Shown: one piece after another, positions 21,511-35,300 of the stretch
Numbering within the stretch: the first letter of the stretch is position 1
Layout of the letters: each line of letters opens with the position of its first letter
Source of the DNA: Purpureocillium takamizusanense
Taxonomy: Eukaryota > Ascomycota > Sordariomycetes > Hypocreales > Ophiocordycipitaceae
Length of the DNA stretch: 64,000 nt
Direction of reading: 5' to 3'
NCBI RefSeq assembly: GCF_022605165.1
Contig: NC_063074.1
Coordinates: forward strand, 1,949,501-2,013,500
Notes under the pieces: generated by a model
Seen by the model: the letters and a program-made list of their open reading frames with translations, nothing else
The model's database searches: none
What the model was told of the DNA's origin: nothing
Made by a program: the position numbers and the translations under genes

Positions 21511-23357
21511 ATGCACATCAAGGATATGCTCGCCGAGGCGGAGAAGGGCGCCCAGCCGTCCTTCTCTTTCGAGTACTTTCCGCCCAAGACGGCTCAAGGC
21601 GTCCAAAACCTTTACGAACGCATTGATCGCATGTATAACTTCGGTCCCAAGTTCATCGACATAACATGGGGCGCAGGTGGCCGCATCGCTGAGCTGACCT
21701 GCGAGATGGTCCTTCAGGCGCAGTCTGTCTACGGTCTCGAGACCTGCATGCACCTCACGTGCACCGACATGGGCCTTGAAAAGGTCAACGACGCCCTCAG
21801 CAGGGCCTACAAGGCTGGCTGCACCAACATCCTTGCCCTTCGCGGTGACCCCCCTCGAGACCAAGACAAGTGGACCGCCACCGAAGGCGGCTTCCAGTAC
21901 GCCCGCGACCTCGTCAAGCATATTCGAGCCACCTACGGCAACCATTTCGACATTGGCGTCGCTGGTTACCCCGAGGGTTGCGACGACAACAAGAACGAGG
22001 AGGAGCTTCTCGATCATCTCAAGGAAAAGGTCGACATGGGCGCCTCTTTCATCGTCACTCAGATGTTCTACGACGCCGACAACTTCATCCGCTGGGTCGG
22101 CAAGGTTCGCGAGCGTGGAATAACCATCCCTATCTTGCCCGGAATCATGCCCATCGCCACCTACGCCAGCTTCCTGCGGAGAGCAAACCACATGCAGTGC
22201 AAGGTCCCACCAGAGTGGATGAGCGTCCTCGAGCCCGTTAAGAACGATGATGTCGCTGTTCGTGAGATAGGAAAGTCACTAGTTGCCGAGATGTGCCGCA
22301 AGTTACTCGCCAATGGGATCCATCATCTACACTTCTATACCATGAACCTCGCCCAAGCCACCCGCATGGTTTTGGAGGAGCTCAACTGGGCGCCTAGTGC
22401 CGAGCGTCCCCTGCAACATGCTCTGCCTTGGAAGCAGTCAAAGGCCCTGGGCCGCCGCGACGAGGACGTCCGCCCCATCTTCTGGCGAAACCGGAACAAG
22501 TCGTACGTTCTCCGTACGCAGGATTGGGATGAGTTTCCCAACGGCCGCTGGGGCGACTCTCGCTCTCCCGCTTTCGGAGAGCTGGATGCGTATGGCATTG
22601 GCTTGACGGGCACCAACGAGGCCAACCGCAAGAAATGGGGCGAGCCCAAGACGGTGCGGGACATTGCCAACACCTTCGTCAAGTATCTCGATCAGGAGAT
22701 CGATTCGCTTCCCTGGAGCGAATCACCGCTCACGGGCGAAGCGGACGCCATCAGGGCGGATCTTGTTGCCCTCAACAAGCGAGGACTCCTGACCATCAAC
22801 TCGCAGCCTGCCGTTGACGGCGTCAAGTCCTCGCATCCAGTACATGGCTGGGGACCTTCCAACGGCTACGTTTATCAGAAGGCATACCTTGAATTGTTGG
22901 TGCCGCCGACCGTCCTCGACCAAATGATTGCTCACATCGACTCGATACCCACACTGTCCTACTATGCAGTCACCAAGGATGGCGAGCTCAAGACAAACGC
23001 GCCTTCCGACGGCCCGAACGCCGTCACGTGGGGAGTGTTTCCTGGCAAGGAAATCGTTCAGCCCACCATTGTCGAGAGCGTGAGCTTTTTGGCCTGGAGA
23101 GACGAGGCCTTCCGTTTGGGCACTGACTGGGCGCACTGCTTCGACTCCAACACTCCGAGCAGAGCACTCCTTGACAAGATAATGAATGAGTGGTATCTTG
23201 TCAATGTTGGTACGTTGTATTACGCTGCTAATTCTTGGCTCGCCACTTGCTGACCCGTCACACTCTAGTGAACAATGACTTCCACGAGAACCACACCATC
23301 TTTGAGCTCTTCAAGGATCTTGAGGTCGAGGGTCTGGACGAGGCGCAGGCTGCCTAA
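21511..23357 (+). CDS. MET13: Methylenetetrahydrofolate reductase (MTHFR)
   Basis: Two exons (21511-23209, 23269-23357), 595 aa; the 59-nt intron (GTACGT..TAG) joins to give LVNVVNNDFHENHTIF. It reduces 5,10-methylene-THF to 5-methyl-THF using NAD(P)H and FAD in the cytosol, supplying methyl groups for methionine synthesis. The N-terminal TIM-barrel catalytic half (1-300) shows FSFEYFPPKT with the catalytic Glu at residue 21, ITWGAGG (51-57), HLTC (81-84) and LRGDPPRD (110-117). The C-terminal half is the eukaryotic regulatory domain that binds S-adenosylmethionine. Length fits the yeast Met13 class (about 600 aa), and sequence resembles Met13 more than the longer Met12. The ATG at 21511 fits the family start. 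Confidence 0.97.
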
Positions 23358-24826
23358 GCCCAGACAACACCGCCTCATGATTACAGTTTCAGGAAGCCGC
23401 ACCGCCCCAACGCAGGGCTTTCTTGATCGACCGCAGTCGTGGTCTGAAACCGCATCAACTAGGTTTCTCCTTTAGGCCTAAGGCCATTTCGATTTTACCT
23501 TTTTACTACTTCGAGCATCAATCGGGCGGCGTTGGCACACACTGAGTACGGACAGGCGGGGGGGCACACGGCGCTACTTTTTCAACAAAAAGTTGCACAA
23601 TTGATGAAGGGGGACACGAATCTACCACGACTAGACTACTTCCCCACACGCGCCACGACTATTACGCGCCGCTAAGGAGTGTTTGATTCCTTGGCGCGCT
23701 TCGAATTTTGTTTTCTTGCGGATGCATAACTCATATCTCAACGATACCCCGCCTACGGACAGCCATGTGTTTAGACAGAGAGATGTGTGAAGCGCCGTGG
23801 AGCCGGCTGATAAACAACGAATGAAAAGTGGAGAGACTGGAGGGAAAACTAAATATTACATTTATTGGCAGCCGTGGAATATGCTGTTTTGAATATACGC
23901 CATGGCACTGGAACAAGCAATGGTCTGGCCGAACGAGTATTTTGGTGTACATACTATTCTGTACTCATCCATGCCCTGGGGAGGTAGCAACTGGCGTCGC
24001 ATATCCGAGACGTTGCATGACTGGGACTTCGCTGTCGTGGCCGAGCATCACCGTAGACTGAGCGAGCCCGCGAAGGTGTTCATCACGTCCATGTTATGCG
24101 CGCCCACCTCGCTCGAAGCCAAGGATAGGATCACCTGCAGCGTATAGCCCACGACGCGGCACAGCCAGTGAGCATATTGTCCAGGAATTCTCAACGTCCT
24201 GCGGTGTTGATGCAGGCCACGGGCCCGTACATACATACATAACAGTATACCTTAACCACCCACCACACCCCTTTGCGGCAAGACAAACGCGTGCGTGGTT
24301 TCGTGTGGACAGCCAACTAAACGTAGTTGCTACCAGTTTTTAGTTTAGAGATGGGATACCCAGCTCCGTGTGTCAGGTCACTGGGAAGCACTCCGACCGG
24401 ATTGGACTGGTTGCCGTCTCTCGCCGTTCCTTCTGGCGTGACTATGCTGAGCGTGTCCTCGAGCTGCGAGACTACTAACCTTGGAGTTTCGTTGGAAAGC
24501 CGTGGGCGAGGATGGACTTCCGTCTGGTGAGCACTGCGCGGCACGACGAGAGCACGGCCTATTATCATGGAATGCATTTGATTTGTCGCAGAAAAGCCAG
24601 CGCCATGGTCCGGCTGGTGCCTCGCATTGATTGATGTACTCCTACCACTGTATGTAACCTTCGACGTTCCTGACCCTGTCAATGGTATCATGTCCCCACC
24701 AAAGAGAACCCCGTCCCCCGTCCCTTTATTGGGGTGAAATATCATGCATAAAGAAAGCATGGCCCTTTTGTACAGTCACCGCTTGCAGTATATCGTGCGC
24801 TTCGCTGCCATCACAAGGCAGAGCTC
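23358..24826. other. Intergenic between convergent genes
   Basis: 3' flanks of MTHFR (plus) and the RBM26-like gene (minus). An 81-codon plus frame at 23902-24147 and a 147-codon minus frame at 24317-24760 show no recognisable family. I see nothing else. Confidence 0.45.
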
Positions 24827-27204
24827 TCACTGCATGCCGTCTCCCCAACCGTCGTCGTCGCCGACCTCGTAGTCCATGTCCACGTGGCGTCGCTCCTCTT
24901 TCGCATTGTGCTCGTCCTTGGGGTGCTCTTGCGCGTCCTCGGTGGAGCCAGTACCAGCGTCTTCTAGTATGCCCACGGAAACGTCCTCTTGAGGCTTCTG
25001 CACGGGCACCGGCGGTAGGGGCGTGTTGACCCACGCCAGGTCGAGCTTGCCTTCAACGCCGGGCAACTCCTTGCCGTGCAGACTGAAGTAAATCTTCTCG
25101 GCCGTCTTGCGGTCTGGAAACGACACGTGCGTGACGGACGGGCTCGTCTCAACTGACGAGAACTCTCCCTGGTTCTAAAAAAAAAACGGTTAGCCTGCGC
25201 CAGATTCGTATCTTTTCGAATCGAAGTGAGCACCACTTACCAGAAGAAAGTGCCGAAGCAGCTCGTCTTTGTCTGTCGGCGTGAAATCCGCTCCCTTGAT
25301 AGCAATCTTCTTGGGCCGATTATCAAGAGAGAATTGTGCGTACGCGGCGTGCCGGGCACCCTGTCCCCTGAAAGAGCCTCGTCCCCTTGGCGCGAATCCG
25401 CCTCTGCCGCGATATCCTCTTCGTCCACGGAACCCGCCACGGAAACCGGGAATGCTGCCATCGTCGGCAGATGCGGGATCAATGCCCAGGATCTTGGCCT
25501 CTTGCTCAAGCGCCGCAAGTTGCTTCTTCAGAGCTTCCGTACCCGCTGACCCGGAGCGCTGATCGCTCCCAGTGTCATCGCTGCCCTTCTCGGACAGCTT
25601 CGCCCGGAGGCGCTCGGTTTCTTCCTGGTGCTTTGCGAGCAGATCCCGTTGTTTCTTCTCCAGCTCCAGGCGTTGTCGCTCAAGCTCGCCTCGCTTGGTC
25701 TCCCGCTCCTGATATTGTTTCTGAGCCTCCTCCTGCTTCCTCTGGAATTCTTCCATGTCGACCTCTGCCTCGGGTTCTGGACCTTCGGAACCAGGCTGTC
25801 TGCCGTGATGAGAGCCGTCAGTTCCATTGAGAGGTTGCGACGCAGGCATCCCGCTCTTGTCGTCCTTGTACCAAAACACCTTGACGAACCGGTTGTCAAA
25901 TATGACCTTTGGCGAGCGGTACGCATCGTTAGCAGCCGCCCACTTGTCGTATTTGACTACGGCCAGGTGTTTGTAAGGCTGCATGGATACCTCGACGACG
26001 TTGCCGAACTGCGAGAAAAAGTCGCGCACGTGCTCCTCGCTGAAGCTTTCTTCGGGTATGTTCTCCACGACTATGGTGCTCTTGGACCGGTCGTTGATGG
26101 GTCCCTCGGCGGAAAAGGGAGCCCGAGCACCCCCCTTTCGACCTCCGCGATTGCCGCTTCCCCTGCCTCTTCGCGCACCACGCCCTCGATTTACATCGGG
26201 ACTGAAGGGGAAAGGACCGCTATGTGCCGGAGCCGGAGCCGGAAACATTGATAGACTGGCGTCGGTGGGATCGTACTCTGCAAACAAATGTCAGCCCGAA
26301 GATTTCAACACATCCTGTCGAGGCCGTTCTAGGCGTCACAATGCGAAGACGTACCGTCCTGTCCTGAGCCTGATGGGGCCACAAAGACAGACTCGTCCCC
26401 ATGGTCATACATGCATGTGTTTCCGCGAGCGCAGAACCCCTTGTGGTCAAAGTCTCGACATCGGCCTCTCTTGCGGGAATGACCCCTTTGATTCCTGCCA
26501 CCATAGCCCGGCTGCACATAGCCTTGCATGGGAGGGAAGGGCATTCCCATGGCCTGCATCTGCATGATGGCTTCCATGGGGTTATTAGGGTCGAATTGTG
26601 GCAGCTCCATCGGCATCATGGGGAAAGCTCCCCCGCGTCCATCGTGTGCTCCCCATCGTCCGCCACGTCGGGCCTGCTTGTAGGCTCGCTGGCCGCTGAA
26701 GGCCTGAGCATTATCGAGAGCGTCGGCTTCGTCATCGTGTGCCCGCTTTCTCGAGCCAGCCGGGGACAACGACTTGTTGTCGGCAAGCAACTGCGGCGCG
26801 CCGGCCGGTGCTGGCTTGGGTGGTTGAGACGCACCCGGTAGGTACGACTTGTACTTGAGGGCTTGGAAGACATCGTCGAGGAATGCTTTGGAGTCTGCGG
26901 AAAAATTTTTCAGCATCAACGCAAGATAGCCACCCGCAGTGACCGGCGCAGGCACACCTTCTGTCAGAAAGTCGGGGATCTCCTGTTCACAGAGCTTGCG
27001 AACGTCTTCCGGACTGCCGTCGTGCTTGAGCAGCGCAATTACGTACTCGGCGAGGACATCGGAGTCGGCGTCAGACCTGTAGAGGGGCGTCAGCAATTCC
27101 AAGATGCGCGAGACTGTGCGTTGGGCGGACAGCGCGTACGTGTTCTCGATTCTCTTGACGATCCACGCCTTGAGCAGCGGCGCATCCTCTTCAGAAAACA
27201 GCAT
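24827..27204 (-). CDS. RBM26/RBM27-type RNA-binding protein (PWI-like, CCCH, RRM)
   Basis: Three exons (minus): 26355-27204, 25241-26277 and 24827-25174, encoding 744 aa. Joins: GTACGT/CAG giving GQDEYDPTDA; GTAAGT/TAG giving FLLVNQGEF (second acceptor follows a ten-T tract). Order: helical PWI-like N-terminus (1-120); CCCH finger with exact C-x8-C-x5-C-x3-H spacing (C249, C258, C264, H268); Gly/Arg-rich linker (314-335); RRM (350-421); charged coiled coil (about 445-520); RG-rich segment; a second RRM-like fold carried by exons 2-3; acidic tail ending WGDGMQ. This order matches animal RBM26/27 and fission yeast Rmn1, nuclear proteins linked to exosome targeting of polyadenylated RNA. Function here is inferred from family. 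Confidence 0.9.
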
Positions 27205-28129
27205 GATTCCGACGCCAACGTGGCGACAAGGACGAGGCAAGGATCGCTGCCAACAAGCCAGTGCGAGATCCGCCAGACAAAGCCAGAGCACCGAGTGTTG
27301 TTTGTTGCGGGATGGCAGGACTGGAGGACCGATGCAAGTCGTGTTGGTGTTTGGCGAGGCTGCCGTCGGCAAGAAAAAGATTCAGTTCCATTCAACCTTA
27401 CTAGGTAGCTTCGCGTGACTGTCAGCCAGACAGCTGCCGCACTACAGGGACCCCAACGCCGAATGGCTGGACTGGATGGGGCCTGGCCGCCGCCGTTCAG
27501 GCCAGACCCACAAGGCCTGAACGACGAAAAGTTGTCGAAGTGGTGCCCCGCGTCGTGCTTCGTTTCAAAGGTGATTTCTGTCTGCAGAGCCGCTCATTCC
27601 AAGTAGGGTTACAGTCGTCGGGATTTACACGCATCCGGTTGACTACACCCTCTGTACCTTTTCCAAAGCGCTTATACTTATATCGCCTGCGACGACACTG
27701 GCATCGGCGGCGCTGCTGTAAAGCCCATTCATTCATCACTAGAATGCAGTCTCGTCTCCCGTCACCAAGCTGTACGAAGTCGTCGAGCAATGTGTACAAC
27801 GTAAGCCGCCCAGGCGGGCATAACCCAGGGTACAACACACAGCACATTCACCAAGGGCCCGCATTCTGTCTTAACGTGTTCCAATTCATCCGAGACGACA
27901 TAACTACATTTGCGAAAAGCTCACAGGCTTCCCTTGGTATAAGCCCCAACCCGGCTTGTAGGCGTGTGTTGTCGCCGGCCGGCCCGGTGTTCAACCAACC
28001 GCTTTAAATGCCCAGCAGAGCTGCGCTAGGGGCGCCACCAGCGCACCCCACGTCTTCGCTAGCAGGCAGTGGACAGAGTGTGCCCATTCCGGCACCCATC
28101 GTGATTCTAACGGCACAAAAGGGAGCCAT
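27205..28129. other. Intergenic: RBM26-like promoter and EF2 3' flank
   Basis: Lies between two minus-strand genes. No supportable gene on either strand. It presumably holds the EF2 terminator on the right and the RBM26-like promoter on the left. Confidence 0.5.
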
Positions 28130-30931
28130 TTACAGCTTGTCGTAGTACTACGAGGGGTTAGCTTTCTGTTCCATACTTGACAAATCGGGCGAGGGCTGCG
28201 ACTCACGTTCTCAACACCCGGAACCTCAACCTTGATACCCTTGCGCTTACGCATCTCGGTGACGATCTGGCCGACCTTGGACGTGTTGTCGAGGGGCGAG
28301 CCACCGGGCAGGACCTGCCAGTGGTCGAAGACGGACTGGGGGAAAGCCTGGCCGGAGGTGGCCTGGCGCAGATCACCGTTGAAGCCGAAAGACTCCAGGA
28401 CGGGCAGGTAAGCCTTGATGTTGAAGAGGGGAGTGCCGGGGCGCTGCTCCTCGTTGAAGACGTGACCACGGCGGCGGGTCAGGACACCATAGACGCCACC
28501 CATGGCCTGCTCGGGCACCTGGATCTCGACCAGGTAGACGGGCTCAAGCAGAGCGGGCTCGGCCAGGAGGGCCGAGGCGTACAGCACACGGCGGGCAGTG
28601 GGGATGATCTGGCCGCCACCACGGTGGATAGCATCGGCGTGCAGGGTGACGTCGAGGATGTTGAAGCGGATGGAGCGCATGGGCTCCTCAGCAACGGGAC
28701 CCTCGCGCGAGGCCCACTGGAAACCAGAGACGACGGAGTCCTTGATTTCGTTGAGGTACTGGACGGCCTTGGTCTGGTCGATGAGCAAGTTGGCACCGGT
28801 GCCGTCAGGGCCAAAGGTCCAGATCTTGCGGGCGTCGGTGACGTCCCAGCCGAAGTCGTCGGCCAGGATACGGGCGCGGGCCTTGAAGTCGTCGCGGGCG
28901 CTGACCTTGCCGGCCTCAATGGCAAGCGACAGGTCCTCCGCGATGGGCTCGGCAACCATGTACAGACGGTTGTGCTTGTTGGGCGACTTGGACAGGGCAG
29001 TCATGCTGGACTTGCCCTGGACCGTCTCACGGTACTGGACGACGGGGTCCGAGATGATGAGAGGGACACCGGCGTGGTCCTCCTCGAGATCCTTGAGGCA
29101 AATCTCGAGATGCAGCTCACCGGCACCGGCAACGATGTGCTCACCAGACTCAGAGGTCATGGTTAGGACGCAAGGGTCCGACTTGGAAAGACGCTTCAGA
29201 CCCTCGACCAGCTTGGGCAGGTCCTGGGCGTTCTTGACCTGGACGGAGCGCTGGACGACGGGGGAGACGGAGAACTTCATGACCTTGAGGTTGTGGGCCG
29301 TGTCGCTGGTGGTAAGGGTACCCGACTTGAGCAGGAACTGGTCGATACCGACCAGGCCGACAATGTTACCAGCGGGCATATCGTCGATGGGCTCGACCTT
29401 GCCACCCATCATCAGGACAGTGCGCTGAATGGCCTTGATGAAGAGATCTTCCTTCTTGCCAGGGGTGTAGTTGGGGCCCTGGATGCGGACCTTGAGGCCA
29501 GAGCGGACGGTACCGGAGAAGACACGGCCGAAGGCGTAGAAGCGGCCCTTGTCGGAGGTCGGCACCATCTTGGAGACGTACAGCATGAGCGGGCCCTTGG
29601 GGTCGCAGTCGCGGATGCCGATGGCAGCATCGTCATCGAGGGGACCCTCGTACAGGGTCTCGGCACGATACTTCTGGGCGGTGACGGGAGAAGGAAGGTG
29701 CAGGATCATCATCTCCAGCAGGGAGTCGGCGGCGGGAAGGAAGGTGCGCATGACAGCCTTGAGGAGCTGCTTGCCCTCCTTCTGCCTGTCATCGGCGCTC
29801 AGCTTGAGGTTGAGCTTCTCGAGGAGGGTGGTGGTCTCCTCCTTCTTGAAGTTCATGACGGCGGAGAAGATCTTGAAGATGGGGTCCAGAATGAACTGGT
29901 TGAAGGCACGCTCAAGGGGCTTGCCCTCGTAGGTGTCGGACTTGGTCCACTTCTTGGTGTGGGGGTTGAAGAAGTTGTCGCCCCAGAGACGCTCCATCAT
30001 CTTGTTCTTGTCGACGCCGAACTTCTTGGCGTAACGGACGGCGAACTGGCGGATGGTGAAGGCCCAGCCATGCAGACCGGAACCGAAGGCGACGGTGCCC
30101 TTGTAGGGGTAGACCTGGACATCACCGAGCGTCTTGTCGAAGTAGGTGGAGATGATGACGTTGACCGACTCAATGGTACGCGAGAAGGACTGGTACAGGT
30201 CCTCCTTGGAGACCTGGAGCTCGAGCAGAGCACGGTCGACCTTGTTGATGATAACAACAGGCTTGATGCGCTCACCGAGGGCCTGACGCAGGACAGTCTC
30301 GGTCTGGACGCAGACACCCTCAACGGTGTCGACGACGACGAGGGCACCATCGGTGACGCGGAGGGCAGCAGTGACTTCAGAGGAGAAATCGACGTGGCCC
30401 GGCGAGTCGATGAGGTTGATGAGGAAGTCCTGGCCGTCGGTCTTCTGGCCGACAATGTCCTTGATGTCTTCGGGGTCGTCGAGATGGCCGTACAGGGAAA
30501 TGGCAGTCGACTTGATCGTGATGCCACGCTCCTGCTCGTCGGCACGGGTATCCGTCGCTCTGGCGTCGCCAGCCTTTGCGGTGGAGATGATACCGGCCTT
30601 GGCCAGGAGGGAGTCGGTCAGGGTAGACTTGCCGTGATCGACGTGGGCAATGACGGACATGTTACGGACATTGCTGGGCTTGTCCATAAGGGCCCGGATC
30701 TCGTCGATTGTGAAGCTATCAGGGGGGAGGGGGCTGTCAGCGCTGCGTTTCTTGGAAGTAGGGAGGGCTTAACTCCGAGCGGGGTACTCTTGTGCGGCCG
30801 TCGCTGTGGCCAGCAGCCTGTCGCCGCGGGCCTCGATTGAAGCCTCGCAGGACGACAGCGTGCCGCGACGACGACGCCAGCGCAGAGGAAGGGGCGGAAC
30901 AGGGGCGAAAAAGGATCACTCACTTGACCAT
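28130..30931 (-). CDS. EFT1: Translation elongation factor 2 (eEF2)
   Basis: Three exons (minus): 30924-30931 (8 nt), 28207-30715 and 28130-28147 (18 nt), encoding 844 aa, the usual fungal length. The tiny first exon gives MVN.. so the protein starts [20 protein letters not shown]; the last gives the canonical YYDKL end. It is the ribosomal translocase GTPase of the cytosol. Visible motifs: P-loop AHVDHGKST (26-34), the [13 protein letters not shown] switch I region, DSPGH (G3), NKVD (G4), and the diphthamide loop [16 protein letters not shown] near residue 701 whose His is modified. Introns use GTGAGT donors. The leader before the ATG is CA-rich (ACACCGCCAAG), as in highly expressed fungal genes. 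Confidence 0.98.
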
Positions 30932-32362
30932 CTTGGCGGTGTTGCTGCGATGACCTTGCTATGTGGTGTTGTGGTGGGAAAATTCGAGTAAAGCGGGGTT
31001 GAAGAATTTCACCCCGCGCTCCTGTGGGCTTGGAAACAAAGACGCAGAGTCTTGTACCGGGAAGCGATTCGAAGTGACGATGCAAAAGAGGGACAGCGAG
31101 GATATCACTGCCGCTCTTAAAAACGTCCCTTGGTGTTCCGGGGGAGTGGTGAAGAGGGGAGGGAGGAGGGTGAACAGAAGGAGGAGGAGAAAAAAAAAAC
31201 AGGTGGAAGTAGCGGAGGAGGGGACGACGAGACGACCTAGAGTTTGTGCTGCGAGCCACCCACAGCAAGGTCGGCATGAGCTGGGCGTCCCAGCCAGTCC
31301 AACCCAAAGGGGGAGGGGCCCAACCACGCCGCGGGTTCGCTATTCCCACCCAGTGAGAGCGCCTTCATGCGGCAAAAAAAAAATTGGGATGGTGGGGCGC
31401 CAGTGCCTGTGAAAAACCCCACCACGCCCACCGCCGCCCGTGGCCGCCGATTGCGATGCTGCCCGCGCACAGCAGCGGCGTCTCATTGTCCCGTCGCCTC
31501 CAGCGCGCGTTGCGAGTGCAACCTGAAGTTCCAGTTGCAAGCGGCATCACTGGGGGAGTCTGTCTGTCCAGTTGCTCAGAGTCCTCCGGCTGCTCGGGGG
31601 TCTATGGTTCAATTTTTTCGCCTTGTCTGTTGTGGCTTCGACCAAAGGCTGGCTCGCATTTGGCCATGCGTCCGCTGGCTGTGCACTGGTTGCAGGGCAA
31701 CAACCCTCCGCCCACCTTTACGGGCCGCCCAAGCAGCTGCCCCTCAATTAGGTCCCTTTTGATAGTCCAAACGCATGTTGTGCCGATTCGTCTCTAACAT
31801 ATGATACGCGGAGCTCTTTGCACCTCAGCACTGGCTCGCACGACATGATCCTACTCATCATCACCCTGCCCAGGCAGACAGTCGTCGCCGACTGAGTCTG
31901 CAACCACCGCCGTGACTGCATGCATCATAATCCCGACCCTGTGACTCGCACCATGCCAGCTGTGGCAACAATGGGCGAGCCAGTGCTGCAAGATGAGGCT
32001 GGAGCTCAAGCAACGGATGCGAGATGCCCACCACACCTTGGCCCCGAGCCAATAAACGGTGGCACTCCCGTGAGTAAAAGCTTCCCCCCGGTTTGCCCGC
32101 CGCTCAAGAACTACTAAAGTTCGCTTTGTCATCCGTTGATGGCCACTTCTGCGAGGCTCCTCAACCACCGTGTGCCAAGCAGCCTGAGATGAAACACCCT
32201 TGCCAAGTCTATTCAGAAATGTAAACTGTACCCAGAACGCCCTTGTTATTTCAACGCAGCGCTTCCATCTGCTTCGCTCACATATCGTAGAACGACACCG
32301 TCTTGCAATGCTGAGGCTTGTGCCTCATGATAGTGACTCACACACCGCCTTGGTCACGAATT
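30932..32362. other. Intergenic: EF2 promoter and CSF1 3' flank
   Basis: Upstream region of EF2. Near the start it is CA/CT-rich on the minus strand, as expected for a strong promoter and leader. Homopurine/homopyrimidine tracts occur at about 31160-31205, and an A10 run at 31374-31383. Nothing convincing is coded. Confidence 0.5.
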
Positions 32363-35300
32363 TCATGATGAACCCAAGATCCGTGAATACGCGTCTTCCA
32401 CCTCTCCTGCCAACTCTAGCAGCGAAACAATGACAATCTGGTGAGTCAAGTTTGGTAGCTTTTCTCGGTGGAGTCCGATCCATTCGAGTGGTGGTGTCGC
32501 CTCTCCCATGTCACGGAGCTGGGGTGTTTCAATGATGGGAGGTTCCAGCGCCCGGTAGTCATACTTGGACTGCGGCACGTTGACTTCGGCGGTAATCTTT
32601 TGGTCGCCTTCGCCTTCTGTCTCCGGCACTCCCGTAATCTTGACTGCCGTCATCGGTAGTTGCCGTCCCCATGTTTGCTCCAGGGACTTGCAGTGGTTCG
32701 CCCACATGCCGCGGATGTAGCTGACGCGCGAGTAATTCCACCCGACCTCGACCTTGCCTTCAAATGCGCTTTTGAAGATGTATTCGATGTGGTTGCTGTT
32801 GGGCGCTTGCCACGTCTCCATCACTGCTTCCACGCGAGGTACCTTGAGGATTGTGCCACCCCGAGAGCCCGTAGCCTTCGACACAACGTCTTCCACCGTC
32901 ATCTCACTGAGTGTCTTGGGGGCTTCGACATTTCGGACCCCTGCCAGCCCGATGCGGAGCTGGCCGAGGGTCATACGGAGAATGCTGTGTATCCGTCTGT
33001 GCTCGACGCTAGCTGCAAATCTAGCGTAGGCGTCGAATGCCTCCATCTTGAATACCTGGTGATCCGAAAAGGTGCTTGGGAACACGCCCAGGTTCAGCGC
33101 TTTGAGTGTCACAACCACGTCCGTGTCCAGGGAAATGGGCGATTTAGCCATGGTATCGTCCTCTGGGAGTTTTGGGATTGGCGGCGATGACTGAGGCACA
33201 TTCCGTGACGTGCTTGATGTCCGTCTCATGAACTTCTCAATGTCTCGTAGTGACGATTCCAGATTTTCTCTCCTCTCCTGTATCAGCTTCTGGATGGCTT
33301 GCCAGAGTGCAAGACCCTGTGCGGCTGACGTTGCGGTCCCAAAGACTTGCACTGCATCCCCGTCGAATATGGCGACGAGACGATCTCCCCTGCCATGTCG
33401 TCGCTCACGCACGTTGTACATGAGGAGTTCCAGCGATGTGACGTCGGCTACTAGGAATGCCTGGTAATCAAATGCAGCTTTGACACGGAGGGCATTGAAT
33501 GCTAGTGATGCCTGGACCAAGGGTGTTTCATTGAGCGCCTCTTCCCGTTTGGGCCATTGGATGGAGCTTCGCATTCTGAAATGTTGTAGCGCGACGAAGC
33601 CACTCAATCGGCCTGTGCAGTCCACGCCAATGCTTTTGAAGCCAAGGCACAGGTTCTGCTCCCAATCTGAGGTCTTCTTCGACGACACCCAAAAGTCACT
33701 GATTTGGAATACGGACTTGCCGATGGCTTGACCCAAGTCGACGCTCACATCCAGAGCTTCGATTGATATCGTAGCAGTCCAGGGGAATGCCGCTGTTGCA
33801 GCCACTTGCTGGTATCGCTGGACCAGATGGCCCTGCGATGTTTCGGTTTGCAGCCTGGCTACTGGTGCCGTCGAGGCGCGGCGCAAGTCTCGAGGATACC
33901 AGATCTCCCGGAAGAGCAAGAAATCCTGGGCTTGTTTGGCGTTGGCCGAGATCTTCATTGGGCTGACCTTGAGGATGGCGGACACGCCGCTGGTACCACT
34001 GACGTGCTTGCTGTTCATTGATGATAGTGTAACCGCATCCACTTCGAAGCCTGCTGTTGATTCTCTGGAATACACGTGCTGGACTGACGCCATAGGCCTG
34101 GTCAAAACACCAGAGATGGCGAAAAAGTTACCCTGTTCTTGCGATGTGACCGTGTTGACAGTGAAGTAGACGTTGTCGAATCCAGTCGTGGCAGCGACTC
34201 TAGCAATAGGCTGACAGCTGAGAGAAAACTCCTGCCTGCATATTCGCAACCCCAGATTCAGCCGCAGTCGGCCCAGCACGGCGCTAGGGTCTGCGGTGAG
34301 AATGTTATCTTCATCCGCAGATCTCTCAGCCTTGAGCTTTGGTGGTTGAGATGTTTGCTGCTGCTTGTCTTGGCGAGTGTCGTCACTGACCACCTTCTTC
34401 ACACTGGCGAGAATGTCGAGGACCAGAGGAACCACTGAAGGGTACAGGATGTTGCTCGAGGCATCGATTTTCACCTCGCCGTACAGCGAGGGGTCCTCTT
34501 TGCCATTGTCTCTATACTCGCACTTCCAAGCCAGGCCGGGGCTTCGAAGAACGGCGCCACTTCCGGAGTCATCCGCGTTGAACTGCCCATATTTGCCGGC
34601 CAGCGATGGTTGTCCGTATTTGGCGGTAGGCCCACCACTTCTACTGCTACCGCTGGCAACGTAGACAACAGCACCTGCGAAATCGGCGTCGACCAGAAGA
34701 CTCTCCAATCGTTTTTTGCCGAATAAGCTACGTTGTCGTTGAACAACGGGAGGTTCATCCGGCTTCTTGTTTGCGGTCGCAGCTGCTGTTGCCCACTGCG
34801 CTGATGCCTTGCGGACATTTTTCGTAGACAGAGAAATCGACTCCACTAGATTCGCGGCTGGTACAATGAAACCAGAGGTAAGCCGCAGATCTAGAGACTC
34901 CCCGGTGGCTTGAAATGCCATCCGGCGTGCCTCGGGTGTGGATACATATGCCACATTGAAGATTACTTCAGGGAGAAGCGCCGAATGTAGAGATCGCAGA
35001 TTCTTGTCTTGTCCCGGTGGTACTGTTTGAAGCTGGAAGTTGGCGATGGTGAGTCTTGCAGATTTGCGTGTCCTTGTACCAAACTCAATGAGCTTGATGG
35101 AGAGAACTAGGTCCTCCTTGGAAGTATCGTGGTCTTGCGACTCATCCGCCACATCCCATGATACTCGAATGTTTCGGAGCTCAAAGTGGTACACCACAGA
35201 CGCCAGAACCGAGTCCAAGATATCAGCATCAGCGACCGTGACCTCGTCATCGTTGATTGTGATGCGGGGTTTCGACTGTCGCAATTTTCGCAGGTACTCC

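Noticed and set aside
23902..24147. 81-codon plus-strand frame
   Set aside because: Reading is varied and protein-like (MPWGGSNWRRISETLHDWDF), but it is short, lies in the MTHFR 3' flank and has no recognised family.
29293..30840. 515-codon plus-strand open frame
   Set aside because: It is antisense to EF2, whose strong third-position codon bias keeps the opposite strand open. The reading is Leu/Gly/Asp/Val-rich with no domain.
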